A DNA stretch of 64,000 nucleotides from Candidatus Melainabacteria bacterium (GTDB lineage Bacteria; Cyanobacteriota; Vampirovibrionia; Obscuribacterales; Obscuribacteraceae), in NCBI GenBank assembly GCA_003242885.1, contig QKMZ01000006.1:1481563-1545562 (forward strand), written 5' to 3'. How positions within the stretch are numbered: position 1 is the stretch's first letter; each line of letters opens with the position of its first letter. The notes beneath the pieces are model-generated. The model was not told where the DNA came from. It did not search any database and saw only the letters and a program-made list of their open reading frames with translations. A program made the translations under genes and the position numbers. Below are positions 9,806 through 18,382 of the stretch, one piece after another.

Positions 9806-10686
9806 TTCGCTAGTGCCTCGCATGTGATCGAACGGAGGCGCTGCTCCGTCCATGGTCGTGAACTAAAAATGTACAGATTGTCGGTTTTTCGCTGAACACC
9901 CAATTCGAATAAAACTTTGTTGGTCGCGTGTTCGCTTGCCGAAATTCCAATTGCGACAGGAATCTTGACTCCCGAATCGAGTTTCCTTTTCTTCAAGACG
10001 GAGAGAACTTCCTTCTTGCCAGGTCCAATGCTAAACAACATCGCAACCACTTCATCTACACTTCCACGCTCCATCCACTTATCTGCGAGCAGCCATGACG
10101 CCAGCGAAGTAATCGAAATCTTCGTCCCGGTAGGAAGTTCTTTTCGTAGATTTTTGAGCAATTCCTTGTAGAACGGCCGCTCATCTTCAAGAGCGTCAAA
10201 ATCGATTTGCACGCTCTGTTGAAGATTGCTTTGTTGTAACTTCTCCATTCGTGCGGCGATTGTCTTTGCAACGAAAGACGCAGCTTCAGTGCAGGGGACA
10301 TTTAGATCGTCATCCCGCTGCAGTCCGCTCAAAGTTAAACAATGAGGTTCGTTCGAAACGTTTGAAGCACGAATACTCTCAATTCTGAAAACAGGAAATG
10401 CCACGGCGTTCTTCGGCAGTTTCAACTTCTGAGTACGAGGGCGAAATCTTACACTTGACCCTCGCACGAAAACAGTTCCGGCAAAATACGCGACCCTAAC
10501 CTTTAATGGCTCGATATAGGACAAGTCTTCATCACGCTCCCACGCCCAAAGTGTGAGTTTCGGATTGTTCGAAACTGCCAGTCGATGCGCTTGTGCTGCG
10601 AATGAAAAAACAAAACCGATAGTCAAAACCATCGCCAATAGCGATGAGATGAGGATATTGCTTGACGGCAAACAAGTGCGCGACAT
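9802..10686 (-). CDS. DUF3142-like exported protein
   Basis: I place the start at ATG 10686 (294 residues), since it is followed by a good signal anchor (LISSLLAMVLTIGFVFSFAA); the frame is open further upstream to 10806 but the extra residues look non-coding. The body matches my memory of DUF3142: TLWAWERDEDLSYI near the N-terminus, QIDFDALEDERPFYKEL in the middle, then TSLASWLLADKWMERGSVDEVV. The acidic DFDALEDER segment looks like the active part of a TIM-barrel-like fold, but no function is established. It is coupled to the large exported gene downstream through ATGA. Confidence 0.7.
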   Translation of the reverse strand: MSRTCLPSSNILISSLLAMVLTIGFVFSFAAQAHRLAVSNNPKLTLWAWERDEDLSYIEPLKVRVAYFAGTVFVRGSSVRFRPRTQKLKLPKNAVAFPVFRIESIRASNVSNEPHCLTLSGLQRDDDLNVPCTEAASFVAKTIAARMEKLQQSNLQQSVQIDFDALEDERPFYKELLKNLRKELPTGTKISITSLASWLLADKWMERGSVDEVVAMLFSIGPGKKEVLSVLKKRKLDSGVKIPVAIGISASEHATNKVLFELGVQRKTDNLYIFSSRPWTEQRLRSITCEALAK

Positions 10687-10834
10687 TTTGCCCCAAATTA
10701 AACCAGGATGAAAGATATCGTACTCTGCTGGCGCAGAACGAGTCACCTCCCTATCGTCTTGCCGCGACAAACCCAAAAATCGCCTCCAAATCCTATGAAA
10801 TCCCAAAAGAGTACCTTTTCCAGCCCAAAACCTC

Positions 10835-10863
10835 TTGACAACAACCGATTCCAGGCATACGAT
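10835..10863 (+). promoter_or_regulatory. Sigma70-type promoter for the TraG-like gene
   Basis: TTGACA at 10835-10840 and TACGAT at 10858-10863 are separated by exactly 17 bases. Transcription would begin near 10870, giving a leader of about 115 bases before the TTG start at 10986. The rest of the gap 10687-10985 shows no further feature. Confidence 0.6.
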
Positions 10864-10985
10864 TTGAGCCTAAACAACCGTGTTCAGAACACTTACTAGT
10901 CAAACAAAAATTTTAGTGGCAAGCGCCGAAAACCCTCTCCAGGTAATGCTTCACGGTCCGGTATCGTAAGAGGAGCAGACACCAG

Positions 10986-13772
10986 TTGGAAATCCTTATA
11001 TGTCAAACCTGCGGTAACTTGCTTCGCAGCGAGGATACCCTGTGCTCGAATTGCAGTACGCCCATATCCCAGTTCGCCGCAACGGCGATGCCAATGCTCG
11101 CAAACGCCAAACCAGTGCAGGCGGCTTCGAATGCACTGCCGACAGCGGTGGCTGTTAACGCTTCCGCATCGACGTTCGCCTCGAATGTTGCATCGGCCGC
11201 AGCTGTTTCGAATGGTCCCAACGCACAGATAGTTCAAAACACCGCCCCCACACAGTCAAACGACTTCTTCGCTGCCGCTCCGGCACAACCGCGGCAGGAG
11301 TTCGCATTTAATGAACCACCGGCTCGCCAGAATTTGACCTTAAACGAAGGTACAAAGGAAGCAAACGCACTCTCCGACCTCCTCGTTTCAAGATCAAGTG
11401 AATCTGATCCCAAACCAAGGAGCATCGCTCGGCGCAGCAGTACCAGAATTGGAGCTGTTGAGGAGAAAAAATCGAAGAAGTTAAGCAGGAAAGAAAACAA
11501 GCAAGAAACAAAGACAGAGAAGTTAGACTTAGACATTTCTGCTTTCTTGCCGAATGGACGAGACAAAGTCATCGCCATCGCCGCTGCAGTCGTTTGTACT
11601 TGCTTCATCGCATTTGGCTTCTTCCTTGGAACAATGGCTTCCCGCGTAAATGCACCGGAGCCAGCCGCGCAAGGTGCTGCCGCTTTTCCAAACCTGATGA
11701 ACTCATTCGACACGCCAAAAGTCGGTGGCATGTACAAGGTGCACTGCGCCAACTCGACCGTCGACAGAAGCAATTGGGACCTGATGCTCAATAGAGACGG
11801 CACGACACTCTCAGCAATGAGCGCGAACAATGGAAAGTCATGGAGAATTCAAGGACAATTCGTCTCACCAAACGAAATTAGATTGGAAAAACAGTTTTAC
11901 AGCAATGGTCTGAAAGATGGCTATCCAGTGGTGTACTCTGCACAAATTCAGAAAGACCAACTCGGCAAATTTCATTTGAATGGAACTTTCACCAGCAGAG
12001 CAAAGGTTTTCAAACTGCGCCAACAAATTGCAACGGTGGAAGGCAAATGGTTTGCCAACCAATCCATCTCAGAAGATGTTTTAAAACAAGGTGGCTTTGG
12101 GCAACTTCCACAGAGAACACCCATAACCATTACGGCGCCAAGTACCAATGTTCTGACGTACTTCCTACAGTGTCTTGATCCAAACAGCGGGCTTTCAAGA
12201 AAAGAAATCTCCGATCGTTTGATGATGCTTGCCGGTGTCATGGTTGGAATCGGCATTTTAATAGCAACTTGCATGCTGTGGATTTTCAATCCGCACGGTA
12301 AGTTGAACCGTATGTCGAAGGAAGAGTACATCCCTTCGCAATATAAGTCGCAGCACAACAAGATGGTTAGCGAATGGGCGAAACCAATCAAGCGCGGTTC
12401 GGTTCCGCTTGGTACTCGTGCTGAGTGGAGAATTTGGAAGCCATGGGTGCCGAAAACAATGGCTATGACACCAGAATCACGCGCAGAAAATCCGCACATG
12501 ATTGTGATGGGCGGCTCGGATAAAGGTAAAACTCGACTCCTGGCAAACATGGTTTGCCACGATATTGAGTCCGCAGACAGAGCAGTTGTAGTTATCGACT
12601 CCGATGGCGAACTTACGGAACTTGTTTCGAAGTGGGCTGCAGCGCATCCAAAAGGCAGCGAACTATCGAAACGCGTAATGATAATAGATCCGACCTATAA
12701 AGGCGGTTTCATTTCTTACAACCCGCTAGAACCGCTGGACAACGTGAACTTCATCGATGCTGCTTCTGCAATTGTTCATGGATTCAAAGCAATCTACACA
12801 GAGCCTCAGGGCTCGCAAAGTCAGTGGAGCCAGCAGACCGCCAATATTCTGCGCAATGCTGCGATATTGTTAATGGCAAACAACAAGACTTTGGTGGATT
12901 TGCCAACGCTGCTACAAGACAACGATTTCCGAGACATCCTCTTAGAAGGAGTGGAACGCAAACGGAATGAGCGCACCGAATACGCCACCTTGATTGACTC
13001 ATGGGGTCAGTACAAGAAACTTGCGAGAACTGATCAGTGGATTACCTGGGTTGAACCAATTCTCAACCGCGTAACACCGATGCTTAGTGATCCACGCATA
13101 CGACCAATTCTTACGAAGCCAGTGAGTGATTTGCGATTGCAAGATCTTATCGAACACAAGCAAGTGCTCTTGGTTCGCATCCCACAAGGACAGTTAGATC
13201 AAAACGCAAACCTGCTCGGCTCCCTCATCGTGACTGGAATCAAGCAAGCCGCAATGAGCCTGTCTGACGATGATGAAGATAGGCAAAATCCCTGCTCGAT
13301 TTATCTCGACGAGATGAACAATTTTATTGAGAAAGAAACGATCGAAGCGCTTACACAGGAGACGGATAAGTTCAAGATTGCGTTCATCGGTTGCTGCAAA
13401 ACGCTTCAGCATTTGCCCGAGGACTTCAGAAATCAAATCATCATCAATGTTGGAACATTGCTTGCCTTTGCTCTAGCGAAAAAAGATGCGGACACGATTG
13501 GACCACAAATGTTCCGTGTAGACGGTCGAAAAATCAAACATAGAACGATTGGAAACTTCTTCAATCAGGTAAATACATCCCCTACTTTCGAACTGATCTC
13601 AGACGAGGAAAAGCTGAACATCGACCGAGTTGTAGGTCAAGAGCAGCGCAACTTCTTCTGCTATCGCGTCGGTTCAGTCGCCGGAACATTCAAACTGAAG
13701 TCACACGATTTTGCAGATCCGCCGAAAGCCAAGGTCAGGAAGAAACTACTCGAAGATATGCATAGCATTTAA
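10986..13772 (+). CDS. TraG/VirD4-like membrane ATPase with N-terminal zinc ribbon
   Basis: The start is a TTG with AGGAG ten bases upstream. Residues 6-23 form a zinc ribbon (Cys6, Cys9, Cys20, Cys23). After an Ala-rich linker there are two membrane helices at about 195-217 and 412-434, which enclose a roughly 190-residue domain. The C-terminal half is a P-loop motor of the TraG/TraD/VirD4 coupling-protein kind: Walker A GGSDKGKT at 509-516, Walker B SIYLDE ending at Asp775-Glu776, and downstream a conserved GCCKTLQHLPEDF segment resembling sensor motifs. Such ATPases feed DNA or proteins into type IV systems, but no other T4SS or relaxase gene is in the window, so the substrate is unknown. 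Confidence 0.85.
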   Translation: MEILICQTCGNLLRSEDTLCSNCSTPISQFAATAMPMLANAKPVQAASNALPTAVAVNASASTFASNVASAAAVSNGPNAQIVQNTAPTQSNDFFAAAPAQPRQEFAFNEPPARQNLTLNEGTKEANALSDLLVSRSSESDPKPRSIARRSSTRIGAVEEKKSKKLSRKENKQETKTEKLDLDISAFLPNGRDKVIAIAAAVVCTCFIAFGFFLGTMASRVNAPEPAAQGAAAFPNLMNSFDTPKVGGMYKVHCANSTVDRSNWDLMLNRDGTTLSAMSANNGKSWRIQGQFVSPNEIRLEKQFYSNGLKDGYPVVYSAQIQKDQLGKFHLNGTFTSRAKVFKLRQQIATVEGKWFANQSISEDVLKQGGFGQLPQRTPITITAPSTNVLTYFLQCLDPNSGLSRKEISDRLMMLAGVMVGIGILIATCMLWIFNPHGKLNRMSKEEYIPSQYKSQHNKMVSEWAKPIKRGSVPLGTRAEWRIWKPWVPKTMAMTPESRAENPHMIVMGGSDKGKTRLLANMVCHDIESADRAVVVIDSDGELTELVSKWAAAHPKGSELSKRVMIIDPTYKGGFISYNPLEPLDNVNFIDAASAIVHGFKAIYTEPQGSQSQWSQQTANILRNAAILLMANNKTLVDLPTLLQDNDFRDILLEGVERKRNERTEYATLIDSWGQYKKLARTDQWITWVEPILNRVTPMLSDPRIRPILTKPVSDLRLQDLIEHKQVLLVRIPQGQLDQNANLLGSLIVTGIKQAAMSLSDDDEDRQNPCSIYLDEMNNFIEKETIEALTQETDKFKIAFIGCCKTLQHLPEDFRNQIIINVGTLLAFALAKKDADTIGPQMFRVDGRKIKHRTIGNFFNQVNTSPTFELISDEEKLNIDRVVGQEQRNFFCYRVGSVAGTFKLKSHDFADPPKAKVRKKLLEDMHSI

Positions 13773-16700
13773 CTAGTTCAATTCATTCAACAGCTCGTTG
13801 GCGCGGCGTAGATCTTCGGTGTCAAAGCCTTCGTCAAAGGCACTGTAAATGGTAGCGAGTGCTTTCTTCGCTTCATCCACTTTTCCTTGCTGTTTCCACA
13901 ATCGAGCCAGACTTGTAGTAGCGCGCAAAGCCATATTACGACTTTGCTGTTTGCAGGCTGTTTCGACAGAATCGTGGAAGCATTGTTCAGCCGCAGCAAA
14001 ATCAGCGCGTTCCAGCAAAATAAGCTCACCATTTAAGCGTTGTAAATCCGCAAGCCGGCTTCTATCGCTGTTTCCATTCGCCAATTCCAAACCTTCGTCA
14101 AGCGCCACGCGGGCTTTGTCGAGCATACCGGCATTCATGTACACATCACTCAAGACACCCAACTGGCCAGGAAGAGTTAAGAACGAGCCTATCGACCTGA
14201 AAGACTGCACACCTTTTTCCATTAGACGAATCGCTTCTTCCAACTTTCCTTGCTGGAATAATCCAGTCCCCATAAAGAAAGTACCGGTCGATTCCCACAG
14301 AGCAAAACCATGCTCGGTAGCGATGCTCAGCTCTTCCTGTCCGGAAGCGTATAGAGCATCTGCCATGCGGAAATTCAGGAGCAACCATCCACTGAAATGC
14401 AAAGCGTGAGCGAGACTGAAAGGATGAGCAATTTCACGCGCCATAGCAATCAACTCTTCGTGCAACTTCAGTGCTTTGTCCGGATACCCAAGATGATAAA
14501 GTGCGAGCATCAAATAAGTTCGAATATGCAGAGCTGAATTCTGCCCGGTCATTGTCGACCATATGCGACTATGTTCATGGTCTTCGTGTTTATCAATAGC
14601 CTCAAGGCACCAATTGCGGCACCCATCAAAGTCACCAAGATAAAAGAGCGTGCATGCAGGAGCGACGTACGCTTCCATCATAATTCCGATATCCGGGACA
14701 TTCTCGGCGAAGGTCACCATATCTTCAGCGAGTTCTAACGCGAGAGGTAGCTCGCCGCGCACTAGATGCCAGCTCCAATTGCCCCACATAATCGAGAATA
14801 GTTGAGGTGTTTCACCAACACGCGAGCACAGTTCTCTTGCACGCGCAAATGTTTCACCAACCGCATCGGCAGCATAGCCAAGTGCTGCTTGATAAATTGA
14901 GCCGAGAGGAGTCAACATCATCAGCTCAATTTCATCGCGCTCTTCAGACTCAACACATGTCTCGAGGAGGCTCAGTCCTTTGGTGAGGTGATTGATAGCT
15001 TCGAAATTCGCGCATTGCTCTTGAGCTCTCAATCCTGCAGCTAGCCAGTAATTCAAAGAGCGTTCGCTCAGACCACCCTCGGTAAAATGGTGCGCAAGGA
15101 GTTCTGGCTGAGTTGCCACCACTTGCGGAAACCTTGTCTCCAAAACTTGCGCTATGCGAGAGTGAAACTGCTGGCGCTTGCTTTTCACCATGGCGTTATA
15201 GAGAGCATCTTCCAGCAACGCATGCTTGAATGAGTATGTCGACTTCGGTGCTCTGCCCTTTTCAAAGAGAATTTCGGCTTGAACCAATTTTGCGAGGTTC
15301 GCGCACAAAGTAGCATCGTCTAGACCAGACACGGCGGAGAGAAGTTCAAAACTAAACTCCCGGCCGAGGGCAGAAACAAGCTGCGCCAGCTCGCGGTCGC
15401 CTTCCATGTTATCGAGACGAGCCATGAGCAGGTCCTGCAATGTCGCAGGAATTTCTCGGCTAATCATGGACTTGAATTGAGCGCCACTCGCACGCTCCAG
15501 CATCCCGGAATCTTGCACCATTTTAGTGAACTCTTCAACGAAGAGAGGCACACCGCCAGCCCGATCATAGACCTGTTCGACCACACCATCAGGTAAGCTA
15601 CCACCAATTTTCTTCTTGACCAAGTCTCCAACTTGTTTCTTCGTCAGTCTGTTTAATCCGACGCCAGTTAGATGCGGCACAGTCGGCCAAGATGGGTGAA
15701 ATTCAGGTCTGAATGTCAGTAATGTCATAATTTTGCTGTGCGCAGTTTCTGCAAGAAACTGCCCGAGAAATTCCAATGTTGTCGCATCAAGCCAGTGAAG
15801 ATCTTCGATGATAAACAATACAGGCTGCTTTTCAGAGTATGCGCGCAACCACTCTTTCAAAACACGAAACAACTCTTGCCGCTCACGAACGGGTGAAAGA
15901 CCGAGTGACGGATATTTTTCGCCCGCGGGAAGATTTAGCAGGGAAGTAAGTATTGGTACCACATCCGGTTGTGCTAAACCGTAGCAGTCCAGATGCTCTA
16001 TCAAGCGTTTCACGGCTTCTTCATCGGATGTGTCACGGCCAAAGTTCAGCAGTCGTCCAAAATAACTAACCGCTGGATAAAACACTGAGTTTTGAAAGTG
16101 AGGAGAACAACGCCACTCTATAATTGGCGAATGTTTCCCTTGCTGTAAAGAATCGCTCGTGTAAGGACACGAGACGGGAGAAGGTCCATCCATATCCTCA
16201 TAGACAAGTTGCTTCAAAGCGTGCACAAGCCGTGACTTCCCGAGACCGGCTTCACCGGTCAATGTCACAACCTGCCCGATGCCTTCTTTCGCCTGCTCCC
16301 AGCGATCTTTCAAGAGGCTCATTTCGACATCGCGCCCCGTCAGTGGTGACAGTTCTACCGGTGATGCAACCTCGGAAGAATTGGCACCTTCGATTTCGGC
16401 CTTAACGTAAAACAGATCGACAGGTTCGGCAACACTGCGAAATTTGTGAGAACCAAGATTGGAGCAATCGAACTTTCCGCGAAGCAAAAGGTGAGTCGTT
16501 TGACTGCAAACAATCTGTCCGGGGTTAGCCACTTCCTTCAATCGCATAGCAAGATTGCGAGCCTCGCCGACAAGCGATACACCACTATCTTTAGATTGTG
16601 CAATCGCCAAACCTGTATGAATTCCAAGCCAGGGGCTCAGGTCGAGATCGTGTTTCTTTTTCAATTCATCAGCCACAAGGCTTAAAAGTTCGCGCAATGT

Positions 16701-18257
16701 CAGCGCTGCGTTCGCGGCACGAACAGCAGCATCCTCGTATGCAATAGGAAAGCCAAAACAGGCAAGCAACCCTTCATCGTTGCAATGAATAACGGTGCCA
16801 TCAAACCTTCGCACAGACTCTGCGCATGCACTTTGAAATGCTTGCGTTACGCTCGCTTGTTCTTCAATATCTAATTGATCGAAATACTCTTCTGACTCAA
16901 ACAAATTGCAATTACAAACCAGGACAGTGACTTGTCTGCGCTCAGCATCCCTCTGTATCATCTGCGACATTTGTAATTCGCTGGGACGAGGGGTTCGTGT
17001 TTTAGGCGCTCCGAGTCCGGGCGTATTCTTCTGAAAAATATAACCCGATGGACTTTGCACTTTCTTCACCGACCGCAGCGGACCATCGCCATCAGTCAGA
17101 TCACCTTCGATAATCAAAAGACGTTCTATCACTTCGGCCGCGGTTTGCGGTCTGTCCGCCGGATTCTTCTGCAGCAGTTGAGTAACAAGTTCGTTGAGAG
17201 CCGGAGGAACGCCAGGCCAAAAATCCGTAATTGGTTTTGGTTCCTTTTCATTGAGCGCGTAAAGAATTTCCCATACGGTTTCACCGCCAAAAGGAAGTTC
17301 TCCACATATCAGTTGATAAAGAATGCAACCTAAACTAAAGAGATCTGTCCGCTCATTCACCTCTTCGGCGCGTGCCTGCTCAGGGGCCATGTATGCAGGC
17401 GTACCCATAATCATTCCGCTGGTAGTCAGTTTGACGCTAACAATTTGCGGGCGCGCCAGACCAAAATCCAGCAATTTCACACGACCGCTCGGAGACTCGA
17501 GCCAAATATTTTCAGGCTTGATATCACGGTGAATAAGTCCCTTGCTATGAGCTACATCTAAAGCTTGCGCAACCTCTCGGATGATTCGAACTGACTCGCT
17601 CAAAGCCGGACGTTCAACACGCGCGATCAAGTAATCGAGCGACTCACCACTGAGCAATTCCATCGCGATAAAGCAGACGCCGGCGTCCTCACCAATCTGG
17701 TGAATCGTCACGATGTGATCGCTCTTCAGTGCAGCCATCAATCGAGCTTCACGGAGGAAACGCTGGCGCACGTTGTTATCGTTCATGTACTCTGGCTTGA
17801 TCACTTTCAGCGCGACAGAACGCTCTAAGAAAGTGTCTTCCGCGAGCAAGACAACACCCATACCACCAACGCCGAGAATTTTAAGAACACGATAGTGCGA
17901 AAGACGTCCAATTTCGTCAGGTTGCTGTGGTGGCAAAAGAAATTTCAGCAGATCTTCTTCTTGTGGACTAGCGAAAAGAGTCTCGTCAGCATTGGCAAGC
18001 GACAACAATGTTCGTGGTGCATGCGGATTTTCTTTGGCTGCTGAAGCATTTACGTAGGTTGAAGAATCACTTACTACCTCTAAGGACTCTGGCTGCTTAC
18101 CTGATACGGCGAAATTAGTCGCCAATGTTTCGACCGCTTGAGCACAAGCAGCACAAACTTCAATATGTTCAGCCAAATCCGCCGCGACCGTACCGCGGAT
18201 CTGCCCGCCGAGCAGTTCTTCAAGTTGAATATTCGAGGGACAGGTAGTGATGCCCAT
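13773..18257 (-). CDS. Zinc finger - Ser/Thr kinase - degenerate cyclase - AAA ATPase - TPR sensor protein
   Basis: I prefer the ATG at 18257 (1494 residues) over the GTG at 18263 because GGAG sits five bases before it. Domains in order: an anti-sigma-like zinc finger (His31, Cys35, Cys38); a Hanks-type kinase at about 120-390 with GVGGMG loop, VALKVIK lysine, HRDIKPEN at 243-250 and DFG; a class III cyclase-like domain at about 438-620; an ATPase beginning near 635 with Walker A GEAGLGKS and a FIIEDLHWLD Walker B; and a TPR-like helical half to the end. Kinase motifs look intact. In the cyclase the usual first metal Asp is Asn (VLVCNCN), while the NLAMRL motif is kept, so cyclase activity is doubtful. 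Its stop abuts the convergent TraG-like gene without a gap. Confidence 0.9.
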   Translation of the reverse strand: MGITTCPSNIQLEELLGGQIRGTVAADLAEHIEVCAACAQAVETLATNFAVSGKQPESLEVVSDSSTYVNASAAKENPHAPRTLLSLANADETLFASPQEEDLLKFLLPPQQPDEIGRLSHYRVLKILGVGGMGVVLLAEDTFLERSVALKVIKPEYMNDNNVRQRFLREARLMAALKSDHIVTIHQIGEDAGVCFIAMELLSGESLDYLIARVERPALSESVRIIREVAQALDVAHSKGLIHRDIKPENIWLESPSGRVKLLDFGLARPQIVSVKLTTSGMIMGTPAYMAPEQARAEEVNERTDLFSLGCILYQLICGELPFGGETVWEILYALNEKEPKPITDFWPGVPPALNELVTQLLQKNPADRPQTAAEVIERLLIIEGDLTDGDGPLRSVKKVQSPSGYIFQKNTPGLGAPKTRTPRPSELQMSQMIQRDAERRQVTVLVCNCNLFESEEYFDQLDIEEQASVTQAFQSACAESVRRFDGTVIHCNDEGLLACFGFPIAYEDAAVRAANAALTLRELLSLVADELKKKHDLDLSPWLGIHTGLAIAQSKDSGVSLVGEARNLAMRLKEVANPGQIVCSQTTHLLLRGKFDCSNLGSHKFRSVAEPVDLFYVKAEIEGANSSEVASPVELSPLTGRDVEMSLLKDRWEQAKEGIGQVVTLTGEAGLGKSRLVHALKQLVYEDMDGPSPVSCPYTSDSLQQGKHSPIIEWRCSPHFQNSVFYPAVSYFGRLLNFGRDTSDEEAVKRLIEHLDCYGLAQPDVVPILTSLLNLPAGEKYPSLGLSPVRERQELFRVLKEWLRAYSEKQPVLFIIEDLHWLDATTLEFLGQFLAETAHSKIMTLLTFRPEFHPSWPTVPHLTGVGLNRLTKKQVGDLVKKKIGGSLPDGVVEQVYDRAGGVPLFVEEFTKMVQDSGMLERASGAQFKSMISREIPATLQDLLMARLDNMEGDRELAQLVSALGREFSFELLSAVSGLDDATLCANLAKLVQAEILFEKGRAPKSTYSFKHALLEDALYNAMVKSKRQQFHSRIAQVLETRFPQVVATQPELLAHHFTEGGLSERSLNYWLAAGLRAQEQCANFEAINHLTKGLSLLETCVESEERDEIELMMLTPLGSIYQAALGYAADAVGETFARARELCSRVGETPQLFSIMWGNWSWHLVRGELPLALELAEDMVTFAENVPDIGIMMEAYVAPACTLFYLGDFDGCRNWCLEAIDKHEDHEHSRIWSTMTGQNSALHIRTYLMLALYHLGYPDKALKLHEELIAMAREIAHPFSLAHALHFSGWLLLNFRMADALYASGQEELSIATEHGFALWESTGTFFMGTGLFQQGKLEEAIRLMEKGVQSFRSIGSFLTLPGQLGVLSDVYMNAGMLDKARVALDEGLELANGNSDRSRLADLQRLNGELILLERADFAAAEQCFHDSVETACKQQSRNMALRATTSLARLWKQQGKVDEAKKALATIYSAFDEGFDTEDLRRANELLNELN

Positions 18258-18382
18258 CGTCACTCCGACGAACGAAGAAAGCCGTCGATACCATGGCTTC
18301 CAAGGGGCTCCGGTGTGATTATATCAAAGTTCGCCAGGTCAAACCTTGCAAACGACGGCCCAGCAAAAGATTTTGGTTTTGG

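Noticed and set aside
10056..10301. Short open frames around the DUF3142 gene in other frames
   Set aside because: Shadows of the real frame, without start signals.
11234..11830. A 198-residue minus-strand open frame inside the TraG-like gene
   Set aside because: It is wholly opposite a well-supported gene, has no ribosome site and no recognisable domain.
13849..14409. A 186-residue plus-strand open frame within the kinase/TPR gene
   Set aside because: Antisense to a solid coding region, Ser/Lys-rich composition of the shadow kind, no ribosome site.
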